NCBI GenBank assembly: GCA_947579605.1 | Contig: OX388327.1 | Location: forward strand, 7,179,122-7,243,121 | DNA from: Athripsodes cinereus | Taxonomy: Eukaryota; Arthropoda; Insecta; Trichoptera; Leptoceridae | Direction of reading: 5' to 3' | DNA: 64,000 nucleotides | In this document: positions 33,817 to 43,668 of the stretch, one piece after another | How positions within the stretch are numbered: the stretch's first letter is position 1 | How the letters are laid out: each line of letters begins with the position of its first letter | Position numbers and translations under genes: made by a program | The notes under the pieces: model-generated | The model's input: the letters and a program-made list of their open reading frames with translations, nothing else | What the model was told of the DNA's origin: nothing | Databases searched by the model: none

Positions 33817-34518
33817 TGGCCAATTCTGAATCATAAAATAGTTTAGTTGCACTAACTAAGTCAACTAAATGTGAGGAGATAGTTGAGTCGTGATAATTAG
33901 TTCTAATTCTTATTCACAGTTTTCCGTACTAATTTAGTTCATTAGTTCATTTTGACACCTTAGTACAAACTATAAATTTCGAGAATCTATGGATTTCGTA
34001 TTCAGAACGAAATTTTAGTTGACATCTGACAACTGCAATTAGTTGTATTTGGCAGAATTTTATTCGCGACTTTTAATGTGCGAATATTATTAGTTGCTGT
34101 CATTTTGCCGCAGAATATTGCTATATTTTGGAAGTTTAAAGTTGTTTTTTCAATTAAAAGTAAAAATTTATATTTTTAGGGCCCTCGCAACTATTAACAT
34201 GTATAAATTGTAAAATTACCTACACCACCACCGACGCAAATACGAACGCCAAAATATATCGGCAAATCTGATATTTCACAATTTTCACGCGCGACAACTA
34301 TTAAATTGTTGCCAGAAGTGTAAATCGGAACGTGAAAAACATTTTTTATTGCGGCATCACTGAATAATATTAGTTTGTCCCATAGATTTTACCGTTTGCA
34401 CTTGGTGGTTCTCGAGTTTATAGTTGTTTATAGTTCATAACTAATGCTGAATACTACATAATAACTAATATTAATCAACTTTTTAGTTAGTTAGTTCATG
34501 AAGATTTAGAATTGGCCC
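33817..34518. mobile_element. Nested 0.7-kb inverted-repeat element
   Basis: Inside the larger element, GGCCAATTCTGAATCATAAA at the left is matched by the inverted ATTTAGAATTGGCCC at the right, each next to TA (33815-33816 and 34519-34520). Further in, short runs such as AACTAACT and AGTTAGTTAGTTCATGA also mirror each other. No coding frame. It would be a MITE of the TA-duplicating type. Confidence 0.65.
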
Positions 34519-34723
34519 TAGTGTATGACAATTACCACATAAAAATAAAAAATAAAAACTCCAACAAGGTCGAAAAACACCGGTTTTGGACACTTTACCC
34601 CCGGTTTTGGACATGCGTTGTACCAGTTTTGGACACTTTATTGCACTTAGGTTTTTAAAATGCTAAGGAAAAAGGTTTTTTTTAATCAATAATTATAAAA
34701 AAATAAACTTCTTCTACTATTCC

Positions 34724-34957
34724 ATCACGGCATATCCCACAAGTGGGATAGCCAGCAGACCAGCCAAATGTAATAACCGTATAAGTTGTCCTCTCCGTGC
34801 CAATATAAAATTAAGACATTCAGAATGATTGGCAAACATCATCGCTGAATTTAAAATGAAAAATGTCTTTGTCCCAACACCCACCCGCCTTTTACAGGAC
34901 ACTTGAAAACTTACCAAAGAGAGTGGGAGATCAATTTTTGTCGGGTGCTCCACAGTA
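34724..34957. repeat. Repeat family A, full single arm inside a DNA element
   Basis: TTCCATCACGGCATATCCCA, CAAGTGGGATAGCCAGCAGA, TTGTCCTCTCCGTGCCAATA, CATCATCGCTGAATTTAAAA, GCCTTTTACAGGACACTTGA and TTTTTGTCGGGTGCTCCAC. About 234 bp; this is the cleanest single arm and fixes the two ends of the unit. Confidence 0.75.
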
Positions 34958-35649
34958 TAATAAAAGTGAAAGGTTTTATGAAAATTAAAAACAAAAATAC
35001 AAACATATTGAACACTACAATCATATTTAAGCCATTGAATCATACCACATCGTATTCAAAGAGATCAATTTCAAATGACTAATACTAAATTAGTCCCTTT
35101 GTTACTTATGCAAAATTAAGGTTAAGGTAGCACCATTTTAATGTTTTTTCTCCTTAAAAGTTTAAATTAATCATTTTCCTATATTTTTAAAAAAAGTGTC
35201 CAAAACAAAAACACTATGTGAGCCAGTTGTGGACATGACTGTGTCCAAAACAAGAGCAATTGCTGAACTAGTTGTGGACATGTTAGATTGTGATGAAACA
35301 GTTGAGTGAGGCTATGAAATATTGTTGAAAATATATTCGTAGGACTTCTACCTAACAGCCTAAACTGTTACATTAACAAAAACATTACTGATTGTTCAAA
35401 TATTTTCAGATTACTAACCAAAGAAATCATTAAATTTACACAGTCATGTCTTATTGTGAAGTTCAATCATCACGAAAATTGACACAATGCTGTCTTATCT
35501 GTTAATTTACAAATAAGAACATACACGGAAGAAACGTTATGCATAAATTAAACATCTTAAAATTGTTCCCATCCTTATTTCTACGACATCAAATCTCAAA
35601 ATGTCTAAAACCGGGGCAGTGTCCACAACCGGGGTCATCTACCCTACAT

Positions 35650-36345
35650 ACAAACAAACGGACGGACACAAATATTTATTTCATTTTGAAGTAAGTAGCT
35701 ACTCTTTATGTGACATGTTTTTGCCAAGGCAACAGTACAGCATATAAACCTAAAATATAGAATCAAAAATAATAATAATAAAACGATCTATTGATCCTAC
35801 ATACCTACTTCGATCCTTTGAAGGATTTCAATTCTAATAAGTAGAATTCTATTCAAGGACAAAATAATGTATCGGGATTTCTAAGATTTAAAAAAAAATT
35901 ATGCTGGGGAACATTATATATATATATATTTTTTATTATTTTTGCATCTATATTTATGTTTTCATTTATTTATTCAATCTTTATTGTAGATTGATCACAA
36001 TACATGCAATTTGATATATGTAATCAATATACCTACATAGGCATAAAACAATGTGGACAGACTGTTCATTATAAACAAGCTAACTAAATGTTCATAATAT
36101 ACTGTAAGTCCGCTGGCTACCCCTCTTTAGAAAGATGTCGTAGTGGTAGAAATACACGTTATGATTATATATAAAATATATATGGAATAATGGCCTTATA
36201 TTAAAACCTCAAACTCTCAATCCAGAGATCCTAGGTACGATTTTTATTGATGCCGACCTACTCCTAGTGCGAGGTCAGCATAAATATATGCTCACTACTG
36301 TGTATAATTATGTAGTTTATGTATATGGGTTGTAAAACACTCACT
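35650..36345. other. Unassigned, with small repeat traces
   Basis: A TA microsatellite lies at 35918-35932. TCAATCTTTATTGTAGATTG near 35975 resembles the start of the LINE 3'-UTR repeat. GTCCGCTGGCTACCCCTCTT near 36110 followed by GATGTCGTAGTGG is a family A end. No gene. Confidence 0.4.
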
Positions 36346-36349
36346 TCCT

Positions 36350-36626
36350 TTCTTCCTTCCTTCCTTTGCTTTATGGCAAAGCACCTGAAATCGAGAGAAT
36401 TATGCCTATATTTCACAGGAGATATAATATATACCTTATAGATTCAAATGGCAAATCATTACAAAAAATAGCTTTATTGTAATTATAAAATAGACGAAAC
36501 AGCGCCCGTCATAATAATAAGCGAATATGGAAGCGAGTGCAAATCAAGGACATCGCGGTCAATGCCCTCACAGAATAAAAACAACTTTAGAAGTAAACAA
36601 CACACAGGACCGCTGTCGGGAATAAA
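36350..36626. repeat. Repeat family C, copy 2
   Basis: Matches 19548-19826: CAAAGCACCTGAAATCGAGA, GCCTATATTTCACAGGAGAT, AAATAGCTTTATTGTAATTA, ACAGCGCCCGTC, GAAGCGAGTGCAAATCAAGG and AACACACAGGACCGCTGTCG. Both copies are in the same orientation and 16.8 kb apart. Differences are scattered substitutions and small gaps. Confidence 0.7.
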
Positions 36627-36629
36627 TAT

Positions 36630-37205
36630 GTTCATTGTTTACTGAATAATATAATTTTAATAATGCTTTACTAAGTCCATCAACTATTTTCTCATTTCAT
36701 ACATTATTATCATACCTATTTGAAATTAAAAAAATAATTTGTGATTGACTAAGATGGATTTTATTTTTATATTATTAATTATGAAAGAGATTCAATTGTA
36801 ATAAGAAATGTGATGCAAAATGGAAAAAAAAGAAACACACTTCAAAGAGAATATTTTTTTTTTATTTTTTAAAATGTCGGGATCTTTTGAACAGATGTTG
36901 TCACCAAAATTATTTATTTTAAAAACAGTTTTGAACTATTTTGATGTCATAGATACGTATTTATTGTAAATATTGTTGCTAAGTAGATAAAAAATAATAA
37001 TAATAAACCCAAAGTACCTGATTCTGAGCCCAGCTTATAAATTCACCCACAGCCTAACAATAATACTTAAAACTATAAAGGACATCGAATCGTACTGAAA
37101 CAAGGTAACTTCGATTTTGTGTGTATTTATTTTGTTAAACTCTAAATACAATTAAAAATATAGTGTTTAATCATTTTACAGACACTTTTTGCTAAAGTTT
37201 TCGAC
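36630..37205. other. Unassigned AT-rich stretch
   Basis: No gene or family-like repeat recognised. Confidence 0.35.
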
Positions 37206-37209
37206 ATTC

Positions 37210-37315
37210 TAGGTATAAATAAATAAAAATAAAATAATCTTTATTGTGGAATATACAAAGTAACACAAATGGCGGGTTTATTGCCTTTAGGCAATTTCTA
37301 CCAACCAACCAAATG
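37210..37315 (-). repeat. LINE 3'-UTR repeat, diverged copy
   Basis: ATAATCTTTATTGTGGAATA, AATGGCGGGTTTATTGCCTT, TAGGCAATTTCTACCAACCA. It shares the layout of the copies at 24.1 and 33.0 kb, with the stem-like GCCTTTAGGC in place of CGCTAAGATGCG. Confidence 0.5.
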
Positions 37316-37319
37316 TGAG

Positions 37320-37965
37320 AGAGATACGAGATACATTAATATTGATGTACATAGTAAAGTACATAAAAGAAAAGATATAATAAAAAAGGTATGTCTATGT
37401 CAAACTAAAAACTCCGATACTATTTTCCATATTAAATTATTCATTTAAGTGTGTTTAAAATAAACAGAAATTTAAGGAACTTTATTTAACATAAAGAAGA
37501 ATAATTAAAAAATGTTAAAATATATATTTTTTTTAAATGAAAAAATTTATAAAAACATAAACAAACAAAAATATACTTACACAAAGTCCACAAATCCAAT
37601 CCATAAAAGTAGTAGTAGTGTATTCGTATGTGTATTTTTTAGATATAAGTGATACAATTCTTAGTTACGCCGTTCCGATCAGACGCCTAATGCACCTGGT
37701 TGCATCAAATCCGGATTAATCAAAGCGATGAAAAAGTGTGGATATACCTTCTTACATACTTAGTTACAATGAGAAAGTACCCGCCATATACTCGAAAATA
37801 TTTTAAAATAGTAATATATTCGAACTATTTTATAATAGTAAATATTTTAAAATAGTAATGAATGAACTCGAAAATATTTTATAGTAGTAAATATTTTAAA
37901 ATAGTGAAGAATCGTAATTACGTTAATATTCGAACATCCTGTAGAAGCCAAGTATTCGTAAGACA
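37320..37965. repeat. AT-rich stretch with a local tandem repeat
   Basis: Between about 37785 and 37905 the phrase AATATTTTAAAATAGTA recurs four times with variants, together with two CTCGAAAATATTTTA segments. The repeats are self-complementary (ATTTTAAAAT). No gene recognised in the remainder. Confidence 0.55.
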
Positions 37966-37969
37966 TTTA

Positions 37970-38115
37970 ACATTTCCAAATCAGCGATGGGGTGTGCCAC
38001 ACATTCTTGATGTTTTGTATATTACTGACACATAGAGGATGACTTGTATGTTAATTACATGAGGTTATTCTACTGGCTACCCCTCTTGTGAAAAATTTTG
38101 TGATGGTATTTAGAG
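37970..38115. repeat. Repeat family A, right-arm copy
   Basis: AAATCAGCGATGGGGTGTGC, CACACATTCTTGATG, AGAGGATGACTTGTATGTTA, CTACTGGCTACCCCTCTTGT and TTTGTGATGGTA. Outer end present, inner end lost. Confidence 0.6.
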
Positions 38116-38124
38116 GGATCGTAA

Positions 38125-38275
38125 TAATATCCCGGTAGGGTAAACAGAAAATGATCTAAAGCATGGCAAACGTTGCAAGCCTTCTTCGCTTCTTCCACAT
38201 GCTTACAATTTCCCAAACCTGCACGCCAATTTCATATTATTCAGTACCTACTCAATATGATTGTGTCAAGAAGGT
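38125..38275 (-). pseudogene. LINE 3' end, decayed
   Basis: CCCGGTAGGGTAAACAGAAA, TGCAAGCCTTCTTCGCTTCT, TCCACATGCTTACAATTTCC and CCTGCACGCCAATTTC follow the order of the plus-strand reading at 25500-25610. Substitutions are heavy. On the minus strand it would cover the last codons of the same pol family. Confidence 0.5.
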
Positions 38276-38339
38276 GAGGGGGGGGTACCAGGATTTGAAC
38301 CCATTTTTATTTTAATTGTACAAGAGTAAAGCATGTGGA

Positions 38340-38684
38340 AGCCGGCGCACAGCATCATGTTACAAATGATGCTGTGCGCCGGCGCACCCAGCAGAGACCT
38401 GTAATCTCCGTAATACAGGAGAGACGATGGTCCTGGCTGGGACATGTTTTGAGAATGCCTAATGATAGTTGGCCAAAAAGAGCACTGTTTTTCCGTCCGC
38501 AGGGGTTCCGTCGGCCCGGGCGTCCCTCTTTCACAATACACCGTTCCTATGACAACGATATCAGAGCGCAAGGAATGTCGTGGAAAGAGGTGACGCAATT
38601 GGCACAGAGACGCTCTGAATGGAGGAGGCTGGTTTCTGCCCTGTGCTCCCGAGAGGAGCGTTGAGGGCGATGATGATGATGATG
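38340..38684 (+). mobile_element. 5'-truncated LINE with 12-bp target duplication and 5' hairpin
   Basis: The insert is bounded by AAAGCATGTGGA at 38328-38339 and 38685-38696. Its frame (38335-38664 as open) encodes RRWSWLGHVLRMPNDSWPKR, GRPSFTIHRSYDND, SWKEVTQLAQRRSEWRRL and a stop after SREER, then GATGATGATGATGATGA. It is nearly identical to 25130-25417. At its 5' end an 18-bp perfect hairpin (38341-38383) replaces normal coding sequence. It is inserted within an older LINE fragment whose remains lie at 38697-38790. Confidence 0.85.
38341..38383. repeat. GC-rich perfect hairpin at a LINE 5' junction
   Basis: GCCGGCGCACAGCATCAT (38341-38358) is followed after 7 bases by its exact reverse complement (38366-38383). 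The right arm continues into the element (GCACCCAGCAGAGACC), so the left arm is an inverted copy of the element's own truncated end. Its GC content stands out from the surroundings. Confidence 0.85.
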
Positions 38685-38696
38685 AAAGCATGTGGA

Positions 38697-38790
38697 GGAA
38701 ATCTTCCGCCTGCAAATTACAGGGACAAGACTTTTACAAGAATGATTGTCAACGTTGGGTTAACCTAATATGGCACGAAGAGAAGAATTG
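38697..38790 (+). pseudogene. Older LINE pol tail, split by the insertion at 38340
   Basis: One frame reads TRMIVNVGLT then stop and YGTKRRIG. It resembles the R.I.NV.. end followed by a GAAGA-rich tail seen at 45790-45910 and, inverted, at 44810-45090. Too short for more. Confidence 0.4.
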
Positions 38791-39129
38791 GTATGAAAAA
38801 ATATGTAACAACCTAGAAAAATCTAACATTGTATGTCTTCGAGAATTTCGTCAACTATAAAAAAGTTGATTCAAAATAGAAAAAAAATCTATTGTATTTT
38901 ATTGAAATGTTCATACAATAGCTAATCTTTTCATACCTTGGTGATTTCTTGTATAAAAACGATAAAATACTTTATTTTCGATTGATTTATTTTGATTTTT
39001 ATTTTATTTACTCAAATAATATTTCCAATACAATATGTTCCCACGCAATCAAGTCGATCAAATACAGTCCCAGAATAAAAAAAAACTCATGTTTGTTCAT
39101 TGTAGTAAAACTGTTTATTGTTTATACTA

Positions 39130-39262
39130 TTACTGTATCTGCTAAAGGTGGAGTAATCAGTGGACTAACTTCGTGAAATAAACATTCACGTCGTCTTCTC
39201 CGTGCCATAAAATAGCACATTCAGAATGGATGACTTATCTCAACGCTGAATCGAAGATAATA
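39130..39262. repeat. Repeat family A, left-arm fragment
   Basis: AGGTGGAGTAATCAGTGGAC, CGTCGTCTTCTCCGTGCCAT, AGCACATTCAGAATGGATGA and CTCAACGCTGAATCGAAGAT. The CCATCACGG end is lost. Confidence 0.55.
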
Positions 39263-39264
39263 AA

Positions 39265-39425
39265 TTTGGTTTAGTTGAAAGACATTGCGCCTTTGCGGCA
39301 ATCTCACTCTCTGTATATTGATTGAATCTCACTTGAATGTTTACCTTTTATGTTATTGTTTGGTATCTATATGAAATAAATAAATGTACAGTAAAGAATG
39401 AATAAATAAATAAATAAATAAATAA
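39265..39425 (+). repeat. LINE 3'-UTR repeat, plus strand, with AATA tail
   Basis: GTTGAAAGACATTGCGCCTT, TGCGGCAATCTCACTCTCTG, TGTACAGTAAAGAATGAATA and then AATAAATAAATAAATAAATA. It gives the orientation and 3' tail for the copies at 23.7, 24.1, 33.0 and 37.2 kb, which lie on the other strand. Confidence 0.65.
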
Positions 39426-39504
39426 TAAATATGTGGGTAGCCCCACAGTTCCTAACGGAAAACCTACCTATTACAAACATTCGAATATTAAATGCATAAG
39501 CATT

Positions 39505-39725
39505 ATCATCACCCAATTACGACCCATTCCTTACGGAGTAGGCAGAAAGGATCGATCGCATTTTTTTCTTGACTTACATAAAATTTTGTTTCTGCAACAT
39601 TCATAAAATTCCTCGTGTAGTTTCTTTTATTTATTGCACTCAGTACGTGTCCATCCTTGAGTATCAGGTCTAAAAATCAAGCGATTTGATTCTCGGGCGA
39701 CACCGTCTCCGAGTAGGAGTACCCT
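39505..39725 (-). pseudogene. LINE 3' end, decayed
   Basis: CGACCCATTCCTTACGGAGT, AGGCAGAAAGGATCGATCGC, CATTCATAAAATTCCTCGTG, CAGTACGTGTCCATCCTTGA and GATTCTCGGGCGACACCGTC align in order with 25500-25690. The pol frame is destroyed. Confidence 0.55.
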
Positions 39726-39729
39726 AAGT

Positions 39730-40395
39730 CGACAGAAGAATTTAAACTCAATATTCTTTTAAAATTCGCAATTTTTTACAACACACTTTTGACCACCTAG
39801 CTGGATAAAATGATTATACATACTTAGCTCCAAGAGAGTTATAAAATATGTTTGTTGTCCGTATATAACGCTCCGATATTCGTGCCAGTGGTCCAAGTGC
39901 AGTTGTAATATTCAAATTAGAAATCAGACTGCCGGATAATCTTGTGTCAATACAATGCAATATCAAAAAGGTTCTCAAACTTTGAACGAGCAAAAATATC
40001 AGTTCAGAAAAAATTATGTAAAAAATATACTTACTTAATTTATTTTTGTCGAAACGAAAGTGACTGGCAGTCCATACTTCTAAGGGTAGAATGTAACATA
40101 TTAAGGTATTATGATTATTCGTGGTCACACAAAAACTTAACAGTCTATATTATTATAATGTCGGCAGACGTTCATCTAATATGTTACATGTAAAAGATGT
40201 GTAAAACTGCAGCAATTTTTTTTTAAATTCAAAGCTAATCTATCCATATGTCTATGTGAAGAGTATACTGGACGTTCTGTTCGAGCCATAAAAAATAAAA
40301 CATTGAATATATAAAATTTTCTTCATCGCCGTAATGTATGTACATTTCAATTAACAAAATATTCGTAGACAATTCACACAGATTGAGTTAGTTTC
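39730..40395. other. Unassigned stretch
   Basis: No gene recognised. Two overlapping frames on opposite strands (39814-40128 minus and 39942-40193 plus) show no known motif. Confidence 0.3.
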
Positions 40396-40399
40396 AAAT

Positions 40400-40615
40400 T
40401 AAGATATAATTCTTGCATTGTGGATGAACTAACGCGACGATACACATATATGCAATGCACTTAGTACATGTACATGTAACACCCAGATCCAAGACAATTT
40501 GAAAAAAAAAACATTTCTCATTTTGCTCTGGCCGAGAATCGAACCCAGGATCTCGTGACTCAAAAGCATGAGCTTTGCCTTTGCGTCCGTCTTTACTTCT
40601 CCTTCTTCTATGAGT
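40400..40615 (-). repeat. tRNA-derived SINE of a second family
   Basis: On the minus strand AGTCACGAGATCCTGGGTTC followed by GATTCTCGGCCAGAGCAAAA gives a clear B box (GGGTTCGATTC) after a tRNA-like D/anticodon region. The body (AATTGTCTTGGATCTGGGTG, TTACATGTACATGTAC) differs from the SINE at 41.4 kb. The 3' end is not clear and may reach 40400. Confidence 0.55.
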
Positions 40616-41240
40616 GGCATGTTAATCCCCTTTCGGCTAAAACTTCGGCTATCGTGGCTATATGCCCTGTGCCAGTTGAGACAACTCCTCCACTTTTTGG
40701 ATTCTTGTCCATTTGTCAGCTTCGCACACCATGTCAGCTTTCTAATGTGCTTTTTAAAAATATTAAATATGCACAGAGCTATACTTATGATAAAAATAAA
40801 AGTTTTAGAACATTTGGAATATGGTTAATTCACATGCAGAACAATATTATAAGAAGGATATTGAATGTGCAATATACTTGTAGGATAGGATATTAGTATA
40901 GGCAGTATCCCATTGTTCCATTGGTATAATAAATATGTTTTGCATATTACTTATTTCAATATTGCAATAATTTGCCATTTACAATTGCACCCGTCATGTG
41001 ACGGTTCGATACAAAGGGATAGAACAATGTTATTTTAAATATTACATTTAAATAATATTATAATTATATTCAGCTGTGAGGCACACTACTATTCCTGAAC
41101 TTTTGTTTGTTAACTACATATTTCCTAAGTAATATAAGAAGAGATATCTTTATTTTATCAAGGCGTAGAAGAATGTTTTTGCACTCCTTCAGTTCCATAT
41201 CTCAACAAGTCGAAAATTTTGATTAAATTCTGAGGGATAT
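40616..41240. other. Mostly unassigned; possible decayed LINE tail
   Basis: CTTCTCCTTCTTCTATGAGT at 40598 and CCAGTTGAGACAACTCCTCC near 40672 resemble the minus-strand LINE tail at 44.8 kb (CTCCTTCTTCTGTAGGTG, CTGAAACAACGCCTCC), but the middle does not align. The plus-strand frames of 113 and 86 codons here have no known domain. Confidence 0.3.
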
Positions 41241-41244
41241 ATAT

Positions 41245-41417
41245 ACCAGATGATATGTCAGTAGTAGTAATACAAATATTTACTGCATATAATAAAAATA
41301 CAAGTCGCCCTCCCTGTGCCATTCCTAACAAGTAAAATATTCTAGATTGTTAGGATATCCCATCACGACTTTCATTGCTCCGCTGGCTACGCCATTTGTA
41401 GGAAGTGCCCCGTGATG
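41245..41417. repeat. Repeat family A, short outward pair
   Basis: A left arm with ATTTACTGCATATAATAAAA and GTCGCCCTCCCTGTGCCATT, and a right arm end with TCCGCTGGCTACGCCATTTG and GTGCCCCGTGATGG. The inner parts are largely deleted. The right end is directly followed by a SINE. Confidence 0.45.
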
Positions 41418-41575
41418 GTTCGTCGGTAGCCTGGAGGTAGAGTCTCGGCCTCTTGAACAAGGGGTCTGTGGTTTGATACCAGGTGCCGGCAAACTCCCAA
41501 GCTTTTAGTAGCTTACTGTATAAGATTGTATTTGGGTTTATAACAAAACCCAGATATATCTTTAAAAAAAAATGG
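41416..41575 (+). repeat. tRNA-derived SINE, best copy
   Basis: The head GGTTCGTCGGTAGCCTGGAG and GTAGAGTCTCGGCC holds the A box (TAGCCTGGAGGTAGAGTC). The B box is GGTTTGATACCAGGTGCC. The body GGCAAACTCCCAAGCTTTTA lacks the usual CTTTCACGACACAAG segment. The tail has the hairpin GGGTTTATAACAAAACCC, then CAGATATATC and an A run. Pol III internal promoters of this type are standard for tRNA-derived SINEs. About 160 bp. Confidence 0.75.
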
Positions 41576-41627
41576 TATTAACAGTATAGATAGACAAAAA
41601 CATAAACAATATTTTTTTGGTTCAATA

Positions 41628-43011
41628 GGGAACTTGCACATATTTTTTTATTCTTTAGAATCATAAATAAAGTAATCAGTAACACATATCAGTAATTTTT
41701 TTTTTCAATACGTTGCTTAATTTCTGTTCTATAGCATTTTGAAATTTCGATTTTTGAATTACCGCGAAAACGCCACATCCGAACGCGACATTTTGATGAC
41801 GTCATACGTCCCTTCGATCTCTCTGTCTACAGATGCTTAGTACATTTCGTAGTATATATCTATTAGTTTGACGAGGTTATTTACTGTTGTGGCTTGGGTT
41901 TGAACGCTTTTTTTGCCAAAAACTTCAATATGATTAAATTTTTACGTATAAACATACATCATTTCCTATTTTTTTATTTATTTATAATAACGGAAAACGA
42001 TTTTCTCAAGGGGCGATCGGATATTTATCATGCATATAATAATAAGCTCGCTGGTAGGCGCTATAACTTTGTCTTATAATGTTATTACTAATTTGTAAAG
42101 TGCAATACAACATTGTGTAATAATTACATATTATATTCAATGGCAATTATTATCAATTTTCCATCATTCTTAGGTCTGATTAGTGATTACAGGTTCTAAA
42201 TACGCCATTTCTTTTTTGTACTGGGTGCATGGTCAGAGTGAAGATCCTGCTAAAAAATCTGTCCAATGTTATTAGAAAAAATCAAAGTTGGCTGAAATTA
42301 GCACAGACATTAAATTTATAACTTGTGCTGAATTGAGTCATCGATCATCTACAAATACATCCACACCGAGCAAGTTTCTGACGGCCATTGTGTCAAAACC
42401 AAAAGATTTTTATTGTAAATCAGATAGTATTTTAAGGATATAATAACAAATGTCGCCACCATAAGCATCCACTACTTAATAGATGTGTTCATTAATAACA
42501 ATATTGATACTGCGACTGATTTTGTTTGTTTTGTCATTGGACGATAGATATAGAAAGCTGCAAAGAAGTCGCTGAACTTACAGTAGGTCAGGAAACAGCT
42601 AACAATATCGGCATGAGTAGAAATAATTTATTCGGTGTCGTATAAGTTAGGTATATTTGTACATCTTGGACTACACAATATTTGTATGATCTTTTTGGAA
42701 ACATTTTGTATAAATCCAAGATATATTTACCTACTTCGAAAATGTTAAAAACTGGACTCAAATACCAAGCGATTGTCAATCCCATACATTACGATAAACA
42801 ACAAAACATCACTCAGGACATGTGACGTCACTAATGCAATAACCAACGATATGGCGTTCAAACAGCGGGCGAAAAATCGTGATTTTATTTATTAAAATAA
42901 TAGATGAAAAATATTTATTTTTGGGTTTTAATCAAAATATAACCGATATATAACCTTTTTTCTACCTAATTAATGCATTTCACAAAATATTCCTCTCGAG
43001 TGCAAGTTCCC
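41628..43011. mobile_element. 1.38-kb inverted-repeat DNA element, TA flanks
   Basis: The left end GGGAACTTGCAC and the right end GTGCAAGTTCCC are exact inverted repeats, each flanked by TA (41626-41627 and 43012-43013). With the TA included the match is 14 bp. The interior has no intact transposase; a plus-strand frame of 61 codons and a minus-strand frame of 65 codons are not recognisable. CG-containing patches (GACGTCATACGTCCC near 41800; ATGTGACGTCACTAATG near 42820) lie near both ends. It shares the TA-GGG start with the element at 33.68 kb. Confidence 0.75.
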
Positions 43012-43014
43012 TAT

Positions 43015-43460
43015 TGTATGAAATTACTGATGTACCCATATATATTATCTTTCTTTTATTCGCATTGAACAAAATCGAATCGGTTTCATAAATTGAACCG
43101 TAGGTCAAACCGATTACAATACATACTATAAAACAGAAGTCGATTACAAAGTCTAATAATAATAATCATACATATTAATATTATTCCCAATTGTTCGATC
43201 CGTAAATGGAATGGTCGGCAGAAGGAGACGAACCGCCGCCGCAGTAGCAGGACAATGGGGACAATGTTTGTTTAACATGAATATTTAATACTTATACAAT
43301 AACAACTGTTTTTATTCATAAAAAAATATAATCAATAGAGATCAGATTATAAATTATGTAAATCTTTTATTTATGTACCTATCTATTTTATGGCATGAAG
43401 AGGTCGACTGCTATGTTTATTATTTACTGTTGGTCTATGGTATACCTAATAATAATAATA
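43015..43460. other. Unassigned stretch
   Basis: No gene recognised. A GC-richer segment GGTCGGCAGAAGGAGACGAA with CCGCCGCCGCAGTAGC lies near 43210-43250. Confidence 0.35.
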
Positions 43461-43464
43461 ACTT

Positions 43465-43668
43465 TAGGCCTATGTAGTCAAAATATATTTTAGCGTTACG
43501 TTTACTATTCGTTTTCGTCCAAATATAGACGACGTTGCAAGAAAGTGTCAATTTTCATAGCTAAAATACACAAGTATTGTGTGAAATTGACACTATCTCG
43601 CAACGTCGTCTATATTCGGACGAAAACGAATCGAAAACGTAACGCTACAATGTTTTTGACTAGGCCTA
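43465..43668. mobile_element. MITE with long inverted arms and TA flanks
   Basis: The left arm GGCCTATGTAGTCAAAA, TAGCGTTACGTTTAC, TTCGTTTTCGTCC, ATAGACGACGTTGC and AGTGTCAATTTT is mirrored by the right arm over about 90 bp with few mismatches, ending TTTTTGACTAGGCC. TA stands at both borders. Total 204 bp with a loop of about 40 bp. Nearly the whole element would fold into one hairpin. No coding capacity. Confidence 0.85.

Larger units (their letters stand above)
33684..35644. mobile_element. Inverted-repeat DNA element, non-autonomous, TA flanks
   Basis: The left end TAGGGTAGATGACCCGGTT and the right end AACCGGGGTCATCTACCCTA are inverted repeats, each flanked by TA (33682-33683 and 35645-35646). 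Subterminal motifs of the form CCGGTTTTGGACA or TGTCCAAAAC recur near 34580, 34600, 34625, 35195, 35245 and 35600. TA duplication is typical of Tc1/mariner-type transposition. The 1961-bp interior holds two later insertions and no transposase frame. Repeated subterminal motifs are known binding sites in several transposon groups; here that role is an inference. Confidence 0.7.

Noticed and set aside
39814..40193. Overlapping frames on opposite strands as a gene pair
   Set aside because: Both are short, without motifs, and of the length expected by chance in AT-rich DNA.
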